Origin: a virus
Length of the DNA: 23,422 bases
IMG/VR virus record: IMGVR_UViG_3300021138_000177
Coordinates: 1-23,422 of that record
Direction: 5' to 3' (one strand)
The position numbers and the translations under genes are program-made. Each line of letters opens with the position of its first letter. The stretch's first letter is position 1. The notes below the pieces were generated by a model that saw only the letters and a list, made by a program, of their open reading frames with translations, ran no database searches and had not been told where the DNA came from. Of the stretch, positions 1 to 6,486 are shown one piece after another.

Positions 1-855
1 GCTGCAGTTCATCTGGACGGTGATACTGTATTAGCCAAAAATAGAGATAGAGGCTATACTGCTAAAATACGTATTGTTCATGAATTAATGGACGGTGTTG
101 AAGTAGTATACTGGTTAGATGAAGATACAGACTGGTGTGAAGGTATGAATGAACATGGTATTGGTATTGTAAATTCAAGTCTACTAGTAGATAAAGATGA
201 AAAAGAAAGTGATAAGATAGAAAAGAAGCAAAAGGGTAATCACGATGCTACTGAGAAGAAGATTACATCAACTGATGGTCTTAAGATTAGACATGCATTA
301 AAACAAAACTCTATTAGAGAGGCTATTAAATCTATTGTATCCTTTGTAGGTAAAGATAAAAAAGACGTAGGTGTAAAGGGACATGTGATGGTAGCTACAC
401 CAAAAGTTAGTTATAATGTTGAATCTACAAGTAAGAATACACCTATTATAACTAAGTTAGACAGAGAAGAGAAAGCTCACACAAGATCAAACCATGGAAT
501 AAAGCATGAGGATGCAGGTTATACTCAAGGTGTTAAAAGAAGATCATCATTATCAAGAAGAGATTTAGCTGCAAGAAACCTAGATGAAATAGAAGATTGG
601 AACGAAGTACTAGATGCAATGGCTAAACAAACTGAATCAGATCCTTTTATGAATCCATTCAGACATGATAATATTCATAAAATGCGTACTATAGGTCAAA
701 TCATGATGAACTTAAACAAACTTAAATTCGTATATAGAGGCACATCAGCACACTCTGAATTTAAAGGATATGATAATAGATTACCAGACGATTACGAACC
801 AAAGATAGAAGTAATAATTTTAGACTCCGTTAAACCAAGAGATTCAGATGATTAA
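1..855 (+). CDS. Ntn-hydrolase-like protein (C45/AAT type), 5'-truncated
   Basis: The reading frame is open from base 1, so the true start lies outside the window; the ATG at 88 is internal. Visible pieces follow the layout of the acyl-CoA:6-APA acyltransferase / choloylglycine-hydrolase type of Ntn hydrolases: an LAKNRDR segment, a GMNEHGIGIVNSS segment, a helix EAIKSIVSF, then SNHG and SSLSRRD segments like the TNH and SSxxR motifs of peptidase C45 relatives. Such enzymes use an autocatalytically exposed N-terminal Cys to cut linear amide bonds; that residue would be upstream and cannot be checked. The middle is Lys-rich and shows no membrane segment. The 3' end overlaps the next gene by 8 bases, so the two are probably cotranscribed. 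The family call rests on remembered motif patterns; the substrate and the role in the phage are unknown. The 5' truncation is caused by the window edge, not by decay. Confidence 0.55.
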   Translation, partial: AAVHLDGDTVLAKNRDRGYTAKIRIVHELMDGVEVVYWLDEDTDWCEGMNEHGIGIVNSSLLVDKDEKESDKIEKKQKGNHDATEKKITSTDGLKIRHALKQNSIREAIKSIVSFVGKDKKDVGVKGHVMVATPKVSYNVESTSKNTPIITKLDREEKAHTRSNHGIKHEDAGYTQGVKRRSSLSRRDLAARNLDEIEDWNEVLDAMAKQTESDPFMNPFRHDNIHKMRTIGQIMMNLNKLKFVYRGTSAHSEFKGYDNRLPDDYEPKIEVIILDSVKPRDSDD

Positions 856-1573
856 ATTAAAACAAGTACTAACAGAAGTACTATTAGAACAAGACATATT
901 AAATAAGTATCCTGAGTTAAATGAAAATAAAGCATTAAAAGCAGGAGCTATGGCATTTATGTCGGCATGTCTAGTAGGACACTCCTACGGACAATGTTCT
1001 CAACAGCTACAAGCAGCAATGCAAAATCCAAACGACCCTAAGAATGCTAAACTATTAGCCGGATCTCAAGTTGATCTAGATAAAAAAATTAGCGGAGCTA
1101 ACTATCAGATGATATCACCTGAAGATAGAGCGTTAATGAAAAAACAGTCAAAAGAAGATGCTGAAGCTGCTAGACAATCTGCTAAACAAGAAAATCGTGA
1201 TTTTAATGATAAGTTTAATCCTAAATTAAATTTACAAGGTGAAAAACTAAGTAAAGAAGAAAGACAGGCATTTACATCTAACTTTAATAATTTTATTAGT
1301 AGAAATCCTCAATTTAAAATAGATCCAAGTAGATATACAGTGGAAGAAAGATATGCTTTCCTTACTAAGGTAGTACAGGAACAATCAGCAGTAAGAAAAT
1401 TAAACGTATTATTTAATAGACCTAATCCGTATGAAAATACTAGAACATCTGCAGATGAACTATACAAACTTATTCAAGATCCTAAAATAAATGGGTTTGA
1501 TAATTTTACTGAAATGTACAAAGCAGGGTTTCCTGGAGTACAATTCCCAGATAATCCACATAAATTTGACTAA
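848..1573 (+). CDS. Tagged hypothetical protein, candidate internal head protein
   Basis: This 241-aa protein is not one I recognise. It begins with MIKLKQVLTE, the same kind of short amphipathic N-terminus as the next two genes, ending in LTE, which fits the [L/I]xE cleavage rule of T4 gp21. A second LxE (LLE) ends at residue 14. Residues 30-44 form a modestly hydrophobic Ala/Met stretch that is too short and weak to call a membrane helix. The rest is charged and Gln/Asn/Lys-rich, with residues 90-160 predicted largely helical and no enzyme motif visible. The ATG lies inside the end of the upstream Ntn-hydrolase-like gene (8-base overlap), and the stop directly touches the GTG of the next gene, so translational coupling is likely. 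I infer a virion or internal head protein from the tag only. Confidence 0.75.
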   Translation: MIKLKQVLTEVLLEQDILNKYPELNENKALKAGAMAFMSACLVGHSYGQCSQQLQAAMQNPNDPKNAKLLAGSQVDLDKKISGANYQMISPEDRALMKKQSKEDAEAARQSAKQENRDFNDKFNPKLNLQGEKLSKEERQAFTSNFNNFISRNPQFKIDPSRYTVEERYAFLTKVVQEQSAVRKLNVLFNRPNPYENTRTSADELYKLIQDPKINGFDNFTEMYKAGFPGVQFPDNPHKFD

Positions 1574-2002
1574 GTGATTAAATTACTAGACATATTAAAA
1601 GAATCGGCTGAACCTAATATTTTTTATTTCGCTTATGGCTCTAATATGGAACACGAGAGAATAAAACATAGATGTCCAGATGCTAAAAAATACTCTAATG
1701 GTATTTTACATGGATGGCAAAGAGGAGTAAATAGAGAGGGGGTTGATACAATAATAAGAGACGGTAAACATTCTCACGTAAAGGGAGTTGTGTGGAAAAT
1801 ATCCAAATCCGATATAGATACCTTAGATAAAAGAGAGGGTGTTGATATAGGTGATTATACCGAGCACTATATGAGTATAGAAACTCCTCACGGAACTAAA
1901 AAATGTTTGACTTACGTTGCTATAGATAGGAAGAGAGGTAAACCAAGACCTGAATACAAGCAAATAGTAAATAAAGGAAAAAAAGAAAATAATATTAAAT
2001 AA
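1574..2002 (+). CDS. Gamma-glutamylcyclotransferase-like protein with N-terminal tag
   Basis: This 142-aa protein carries the gamma-glutamylcyclotransferase (GGCT) fold signature: strand and loop YFAYGSNM at residues 18-25, an Arg-containing helix after it, and LDKREG at residues 84-89, whose Glu88 sits where the family's catalytic acid is found, followed by the usual Tyr-rich strand. GGCTs cyclise gamma-glutamyl amines or peptides, releasing 5-oxoproline. The family domain normally starts almost at the N-terminus. Here residues 1-10 (MIKLLDILKE) form an added tag, and only about five residues separate it from the first strand. The start is GTG, directly abutting the upstream stop; it is supported because the tag matches those of both neighbours. 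The C-terminus is basic (Lys/Arg-rich). The GGCT-like fold call is strong; the true substrate and whether the enzyme is packaged are inference. Confidence 0.8.
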   Translation: MIKLLDILKESAEPNIFYFAYGSNMEHERIKHRCPDAKKYSNGILHGWQRGVNREGVDTIIRDGKHSHVKGVVWKISKSDIDTLDKREGVDIGDYTEHYMSIETPHGTKKCLTYVAIDRKRGKPRPEYKQIVNKGKKENNIK

Positions 2003-2010
2003 ATATAAAC

Positions 2011-2940
2011 ATGATAAAGCTAACCGATTTATTAGTAGAAGCTAAAAAAGTTCCTTCTGCAGGTTTAACCAAGAAGCAAAAAACTAGTATTGAAAAAAAA
2101 ATACACAAGGGTGAGAAGGTAGGACATGGTGGATTTGATAAAGTTGCAAAAGCAGCTGAAAAACAATATGGTTCGAAAGAAGCTGGTCAAAAAGTAGCTG
2201 CTGCTGCAATGTGGAAAAGTAAGGCTAAAAAGATGCATGAATCCGAGGAGCCTCTAACCAACTGGCAAAAGACTGTAAAAGATTCATATGAGCAAGGCTA
2301 TAGAGACGCAAAAGCAGGTAAACCAAACAAGTTTGCACACCTAGAGGAGTGCGACGGATGCGAAAGAAACCCAACTGACTGGAATCCAGGAGAAGAGCAC
2401 ATGGACCACGAAGCATCTATGGCAGATGGTGAACTGAGAGATTTAGTTTCTAATGCATCTAAACTAATAAACACAATTCAACCAGGAGATGATTTACCAG
2501 GTTGGGTATCTGCTTACATTACTCTAGCATCCGACTACATTCACTCCGTACAAGAATTTATGCATGAACAGCAAGCTGAGATGCAAGGGCAGGAGGAACT
2601 ACCAGCGTATGCAGTATTTGAAGCAGAACAAAAACTATTAATGAGAACTGATGCGGGTATTTTTGTTTACAACTTCGGTGGTAAGGAGAACTTTGAAAAA
2701 GCTCAAGAAGCACTTAAGCAAGCAAACGAAGATGGAAAGTACAAAGGACTAGTTTCTTTTGAGAAAAAGACAATTAAAAAAGGAGATAAAATGATTACAG
2801 GATTAGTTATACCAGCAACAATCTGTCCTCCAAATACAACAGCTAAAAGTCAAAAAGCTAAAAATACAGTAGAAGCATTAAAGACAAGAGTACTATCTTC
2901 AATGCCTCAATTAAAGTACGAAGATTACAAGATACACTAA
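2011..2940 (+). CDS. Tagged virion-associated protein, conserved modules
   Basis: This 309-aa protein starts with MIKLTDLLVE, again ending in an [L/I]xE site. Residues 15-72 form a basic, helical module with GGFDKVAKAAEKQYGSKEAG and AAAAMWK, a pattern I associate with small modules recurring in marine T4-like phage structural proteins. Residues 114-133 contain Cys114, Cys117, His130 and His133, a possible zinc site. Residues 158-185 (DDLPGWVSAYITLASDYIHS) resemble another module common in marine phage proteins, a Trp-containing helix pair. The C-terminal half (about 200-309) looks like a separate alpha/beta domain. It is preceded by an A/T-rich 8-base gap without a Shine-Dalgarno site. Enzyme activity cannot be assigned; a head or virion role is inferred from the tag and the modules. 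Confidence 0.8.
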   Translation: MIKLTDLLVEAKKVPSAGLTKKQKTSIEKKIHKGEKVGHGGFDKVAKAAEKQYGSKEAGQKVAAAAMWKSKAKKMHESEEPLTNWQKTVKDSYEQGYRDAKAGKPNKFAHLEECDGCERNPTDWNPGEEHMDHEASMADGELRDLVSNASKLINTIQPGDDLPGWVSAYITLASDYIHSVQEFMHEQQAEMQGQEELPAYAVFEAEQKLLMRTDAGIFVYNFGGKENFEKAQEALKQANEDGKYKGLVSFEKKTIKKGDKMITGLVIPATICPPNTTAKSQKAKNTVEALKTRVLSSMPQLKYEDYKIH

Positions 2941-2949
2941 TAAGTAAAC

Positions 2950-2956
2950 TATTTAT
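2950..2956 (+). promoter_or_regulatory. TATTTAT late-promoter-like motif before the endolysin
   Basis: The context is aaaCTATTTATAtaa, ending 16 bases before the endolysin ATG. It is one of eight exact copies of this 7-mer in short intergenic gaps. No conserved -35 partner is visible, as expected for a gp55-type late promoter. The promoter role is inferred. Confidence 0.5.
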
Positions 2957-2972
2957 ATAAAACAAATTAAAC

Positions 2973-3596
2973 ATGGATTTAAGTAAATTAAAGGGTAAAA
3001 TCCCTCAAGCAGTTTTAGATATACTGCCTCCTGCATTTGAAAAGTATGGTGTAAACACTAACCTTAGAGCAGCACATTTTCTAGCTCAAATAGCTCATGA
3101 GAGTGGTGATTTCACAATCAAGACAGAAAGTATGAACTATCCAACTCCTGCAAGATTAGTAGAAATTTGGCCATCAAGATTTAGTTTAGATGGAGCTGGC
3201 GGTAAGAAAAATGCTCATGACTATGTAAAAAACCAAGAAAAACTTGCTGAAGCAGTTTACGGTGGTAGAATGGGTAATAACAATCCTGGTGATGGTTTCC
3301 GTTTCCGTGGAGGTGGCTGGTTACAGTTAACTGGTAAAGATGCTTATAAAGGATATGCTGCTTATCTAGGTAAGACAGTAGAAGAAACAGCTGATCTATT
3401 ACGTTCAGATAACCATTATGCATTAGATGCTGCTTGTTGGGAGTATACAATCAACATGAAACTGAATCCAGTAGCAGATCAAGGTGCAACTGATGATGTT
3501 GTAAAAGTAATTACTAAAAAAGTTAATGGAGGTTATATTGGATTAGCAGATAGAACTGCTCATTTTCATAAATTCTATAATGCTTTAACTGCCTAA
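2973..3596 (+). CDS. GH19 family endolysin (chitinase/lysozyme-like)
   Basis: This 207-aa protein has the length and motifs of single-domain phage endolysins of glycoside hydrolase family 19, which cut the glycan strands of peptidoglycan. Residues 37-44 (LAQIAHES) carry the probable catalytic acid Glu43, and Glu52 in TESMNY fits the second acid. GDGFRFRGGGWLQLTG at residues 106-121 is the family's substrate-groove signature, followed by NGGYIGL at 185-191. No signal peptide, membrane segment or wall-binding domain is present, so a holin elsewhere would be needed for release unless the protein is virion-borne. Unlike its upstream neighbours it lacks the MIKL tag. It has its own promoter-like motif about 20 bases upstream and no clear Shine-Dalgarno site. 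Confidence 0.92.
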   Translation: MDLSKLKGKIPQAVLDILPPAFEKYGVNTNLRAAHFLAQIAHESGDFTIKTESMNYPTPARLVEIWPSRFSLDGAGGKKNAHDYVKNQEKLAEAVYGGRMGNNNPGDGFRFRGGGWLQLTGKDAYKGYAAYLGKTVEETADLLRSDNHYALDAACWEYTINMKLNPVADQGATDDVVKVITKKVNGGYIGLADRTAHFHKFYNALTA

Positions 3597-3599
3597 GTC

Positions 3600-3606
3600 T
3601 ATTTAT
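3600..3606 (+). promoter_or_regulatory. TATTTAT late-promoter-like motif before the 159-aa gene
   Basis: The context is gtCTATTTATTAaa, right after the endolysin stop and ending 10 bases before the next ATG. It is the same 7-mer as at seven other gene starts. The promoter role is inferred. Confidence 0.45.
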
Positions 3607-3616
3607 TAAAAAGAAC

Positions 3617-4096
3617 ATGATGACTAATAGAGATATTATAAAAAGATTAATTTTAAAGGAGGTTGAAATGATGGAACCGAAAGTTCAAACATTTGAAGAC
3701 GATCCTATTGGATTTATTCTTAAGAAGTATCCCTCTATGACAGAAACCCTACAGATGCTAATGTCAAGTGCCTACAAAGACTATATCACAGGCATTTATA
3801 TTACAGCACCAAAGCCAACAACTTTTAAAATCGTACTACACAACGATCAAGATTTTTACCTAACCTATTTAGGAAAAGCCTACGAAGCAAGTGTTGCTGG
3901 AAAGAAATTCTACTTACAAACTGTAGGAGAGAAAGAAAGGTGTATGAAAGCTATTGCAAGGTTGCTGTCTCTAGGAAATCCAATCCACAATAAAGGACCT
4001 GAAGGAGGAGAAGAAGCTGCCGAAGGATCAGAACCGAAAGGAGCTCCAGAAACACCTTCCCCAGCAGAAGAGAAAGCTGGTGAAACTGAATCATAA
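3617..4096 (+). CDS. Hypothetical protein with tag-like N-terminus and acidic, Pro-rich tail
   Basis: This 159-aa protein is not recognised. The N-terminus (MMTNRDIIKRLILKE) is an amphipathic helix ending in ILKE, again matching the [L/I]xE cleavage pattern. Residues 25-120 look like a compact alpha/beta domain with strands around FKIVLHN and FYLTYLG. Residues 121-159 are a low-complexity, Glu/Pro/Gly/Ala-rich acidic tail that is probably disordered. Two adjacent ATGs (3617 and 3620) could serve as the start; neither has a Shine-Dalgarno site. It closes the first gene group: an intrinsic terminator begins about 10 bases after its stop. A structural or internal head role is only suggested by the N-terminus and the position. 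Confidence 0.75.
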   Translation: MMTNRDIIKRLILKEVEMMEPKVQTFEDDPIGFILKKYPSMTETLQMLMSSAYKDYITGIYITAPKPTTFKIVLHNDQDFYLTYLGKAYEASVAGKKFYLQTVGEKERCMKAIARLLSLGNPIHNKGPEGGEEAAEGSEPKGAPETPSPAEEKAGETES

Positions 4097-4105
4097 AAAA
4101 CTAAG

Positions 4106-4131
4106 CCCTTCCAAACCAGGAAGGGTTTTTT
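4106..4131 (+). terminator. Rho-independent terminator
   Basis: A perfect 7-bp stem, CCCTTCC/GGAAGGG (4106-4112 with 4119-4125), has a 6-base loop and is followed by six T residues. It lies directly after the acidic-tailed 159-aa gene and ends the first gene group. Confidence 0.93.
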
Positions 4132-4182
4132 GTTGCTTGTTACATTTTAATTTAGTATGTTAGGTAAAAACAGATATAAAAT

Positions 4183-4431
4183 ATGGAAAAGACATGTGCC
4201 ACAAAGACAATTAGTACGGTTTGCGGAAAAACAATTAGCTACTTTCAAGAACCAGGCAAGAATGCTAAAATGCACTCTGTAGTAGGACCTGCTTTAGTGC
4301 ATGCAAAGGACGATAAAAAGGCTCCTGAGTATTACATCTTTGGAATCAAGTATTCAAAATCAGTATGGGATCAGTTAGTAAACCAATACAAAGAAGTTAC
4401 TCTGGAGGAGTTAACAAAGTTAGAATACTAA
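4183..4431 (+). CDS. Small hypothetical protein (82 aa)
   Basis: This small protein stands between a terminator and the packaging module. The segment KMHSVVGPALVHAKDD followed by PEYYIFGIKYSKSVW resembles the 'HR-DGPA ... YY-nG' repeat seen in many small phage and bacterial hypothetical proteins; one copy is visible, ending in a Trp/Gln helix. There is no membrane segment and no tag. It contains two N-terminal Cys (residues 5 and 14). The TATTTAT motif is absent from the roughly 50 bases between the terminator and the ATG, so how it is expressed is unclear: read-through of the terminator or a different, earlier promoter class. Function unknown. Confidence 0.65.
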   Translation: MEKTCATKTISTVCGKTISYFQEPGKNAKMHSVVGPALVHAKDDKKAPEYYIFGIKYSKSVWDQLVNQYKEVTLEELTKLEY

Positions 4432-4438
4432 TTGTAGC

Positions 4439-4445
4439 TATTTAT
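4439..4445 (+). promoter_or_regulatory. TATTTAT late-promoter-like motif before the packaging module
   Basis: The context is tagCTATTTATTAg, starting 8 bases after the 82-aa gene and ending 15 bases before the ATG at 4461. It would drive the acidic protein, terminase and portal genes. The promoter role is inferred. Confidence 0.5.
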
Positions 4446-4460
4446 TAGAAATATAACATC

Positions 4461-4877
4461 ATGAGCTTCGACTTAACAAAGTTCTTATTAGAGAATAAAT
4501 TAACAAACAGGGGTAAACTAAACGAAGACCTTGATCTAGACAATACCCCAGACGAAGAGTATGCTGACTCTGACGGAGATTATGAAGATGACTCCGAGGA
4601 TGAAGACTACTCAGATGATTCAGAAAATGAACCAACAGCAAAGGATGTAAAATCAGCAGAGGTACCTACCGATGACCTTGGCCAAACTAATCAAGAGCTA
4701 AGTACTCTGGAAGCTAAAAAGGATAAACTTATAATGCAACTTCGTGCAAATGTTATTGACTTGGATCAATATAAGCATCTTATTAACGGTATCCCAGAAA
4801 GAATTAAAATACTAAGAAGTAAACTTAGTCAAGGAATGACCTTAGACTCTGAAGATGAGGATGATCTTGAGGGATAG
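4461..4877 (+). CDS. Acidic coiled-coil protein, positional small-terminase candidate
   Basis: This 138-aa protein lies directly before the large terminase, where T4 has small terminase gene 16, but I see no sequence motif that proves this. The N-terminus MSFDLTKFLLE resembles the tag of other proteins here and ends in LLE. Residues 22-65 are an extremely acidic Asp/Glu/Ser run and are probably disordered. Residues 78-122 are heptad-like and likely form a coiled coil (LSTLEAKKDKLIMQL and following). A short acidic C-terminus follows. Coiled coils are typical of small terminases, whereas the acidic run and tag fit a prohead-core or internal protein better. The spacing to the terminase start is 22 bases. 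Confidence 0.7.
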   Translation: MSFDLTKFLLENKLTNRGKLNEDLDLDNTPDEEYADSDGDYEDDSEDEDYSDDSENEPTAKDVKSAEVPTDDLGQTNQELSTLEAKKDKLIMQLRANVIDLDQYKHLINGIPERIKILRSKLSQGMTLDSEDEDDLEG

Positions 4878-4899
4878 TTTAAATTAAATAGGTTTTATT

Positions 4900-6477
4900 A
4901 TGGCTAGTATAAGCGAAGCAATTAAGAGTGAACTCATAAAATGCAAGGAGGATCCGATTTACTTCATGAAGAAGTATTACACAATCCAGCATCCAACCAA
5001 AGGTAGAATGAGCTTTGCTCTCTATCCTTTTCAGGAAAAAGTTTTGAAACTCTTAGTAAAGTATGACTATACGATCATAAACAAATCAAGGCAGCTTGGT
5101 ATATCAACCTTATCATCAGCTCTTGCCTTATGGTTAATGCTGTTTGAACGAGATAAAAATATTCTTGTACTTGCAACAACTCAAGCAACTGCCAAGAATA
5201 TGGTAACGAAGGTAAGGTTTGCATACGACAACCTACCAGCCTGGATGAAACTTCCAGTAACGGAGCATAACCGTCTAAGTCTAAGACTTAAAAATGGTTC
5301 TCAAATTAAGGCAGTGTCAGCAGCAATCGACTCTGCACGTTCTGAGGCAGTATCCTTGTTAATAATAGATGAAGCAGCCTTCATTGATAAGATCGAAGAT
5401 ATCTTCATAGCTGCTCAACAAACCCTTGCAACGGGTGGTAAATGTATAGCTTTATCAACTCCAAACGGGGTTGGTAACTGGTTTCACAAAGAGTTTTCAA
5501 GAGCTCAAATAGCTGAAAATAAGTTTACTCCAATAAGTTTACCTTGGACAGTTCATCCTGAAAGAACCCAAGAATGGAGAGACGAACAAACAAAACAGTT
5601 AGGAGTAAGAGGAGCGGCACAGGAATGTGACTGTGACTTCAGTACGTCAGGGGATACTGTAATTGAACCAGAAACTCTTACCTATTATGAAAAGACAACA
5701 ATAGAAGAACCTATTGAAAGAAGAGGCATAGGGGGACACTACTGGCTATGGAATCAACCAGATCCAACTAGGAATTATATGGTTGTAGCTGACGTAGCAA
5801 GAGGAGACGGAAAAGACTTTTCAACTTGTCATGTAGTTGATATTGAAACTATGACACAGGTAGCAGAGTATAAAGATCAAATACCAACAAAGCAATTTGC
5901 AAGGTTTCTAGTGTCTGTAGCAGTGGAGTGGAATGAAGCACTACTTGTAGTGGAAAATTCTGGAATAGGTTGGGATGTGGTTACAACCATTGAAGAAATG
6001 GCTTATCGTAATTTATACTACTCTCCTAAGTCAGAGGTAGTAGGAACACAGATAGAGCAATACGTTTTAAAATTTGACAGAGGAGACGGAATGGTGCCAG
6101 GATTCAGTATGAATCTAAAAACAAGGCCGCTCGTTATTGAAAAAGCAAGATCCTTTGTTGAAGATAAAAGTGTTGTAATGAAGTCATCAAGATTGCTTGC
6201 AGAGTACAGGGTATTTATTTGGAAGAACCAAAAACCACAAGCCCTATCAGGCTATAATGACGACTTAGTAATGCCTTGGTGCATAGGATTATTCCTGAGA
6301 GATACTGCGCTACGGTTCAGACAAGCAGCCTACGATTTAACCTATGCAAGCTTGAGTAGTTTTTCGAAATCAACACAAGGTTTTCAAGTTTATACAACAG
6401 CAAACACATACGTAAATAACCCATTCTCAATGGATTTAGGCCAAGCAGGAGCTACCGATATTAGTTGGGTACTATAA
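4900..6477 (+). CDS. 17: Terminase large subunit, gp17-like
   Basis: This is the ATP-driven DNA-packaging motor and headful nuclease that docks on the portal. At 525 aa it is somewhat shorter than T4 gp17 (610). The ATPase domain shows a Walker A region KSRQLGIST at residues 62-70, Walker B LLIIDEAA at 153-160 (Asp157, Glu158) and coupling motif ALSTPNG at 184-190. The RNase-H-like nuclease domain shows ADVARGDG (Asp298), VVENS (Glu352) and YNDDLVMP (Asp454/Asp455), matching the three-acid site. The usual P-loop Lys position is Ile68; a Lys at 62 could replace it, as in the lambda gpA-type P-loop. All other motifs are intact, so this does not look like decay. The portal gene follows after 9 bases, and tail genes 18 and 19 do not intervene. 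Confidence 0.97.
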   Translation: MASISEAIKSELIKCKEDPIYFMKKYYTIQHPTKGRMSFALYPFQEKVLKLLVKYDYTIINKSRQLGISTLSSALALWLMLFERDKNILVLATTQATAKNMVTKVRFAYDNLPAWMKLPVTEHNRLSLRLKNGSQIKAVSAAIDSARSEAVSLLIIDEAAFIDKIEDIFIAAQQTLATGGKCIALSTPNGVGNWFHKEFSRAQIAENKFTPISLPWTVHPERTQEWRDEQTKQLGVRGAAQECDCDFSTSGDTVIEPETLTYYEKTTIEEPIERRGIGGHYWLWNQPDPTRNYMVVADVARGDGKDFSTCHVVDIETMTQVAEYKDQIPTKQFARFLVSVAVEWNEALLVVENSGIGWDVVTTIEEMAYRNLYYSPKSEVVGTQIEQYVLKFDRGDGMVPGFSMNLKTRPLVIEKARSFVEDKSVVMKSSRLLAEYRVFIWKNQKPQALSGYNDDLVMPWCIGLFLRDTALRFRQAAYDLTYASLSSFSKSTQGFQVYTTANTYVNNPFSMDLGQAGATDISWVL

Positions 6478-6486
6478 AAAAACAAC

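Noticed and set aside
88-855. ATG at 88 as the true start of the first gene.
   Set aside because: The frame is open to base 1, and the residues before it (AKNRDR and neighbours) belong to the same conserved domain.
1990-2010. AATAAATATAAAC before the 309-aa gene as a T4-style late promoter (TATAAATA).
   Set aside because: It does not match TATAAATA exactly, is ordinary in such an A/T-rich gap, and lacks the TATTTAT motif seen elsewhere.
5083-5112. Terminase as a broken gene because the usual P-loop Lys is Ile.
   Set aside because: All other catalytic motifs are intact and a Lys at position 62 can serve, as in lambda-type loops.
6212-6218. TATTTAT inside the terminase gene as a promoter.
   Set aside because: It is in the coding frame of a conserved region (Val-Phe-Ile codons) and has no gene start nearby; treated as a chance copy.
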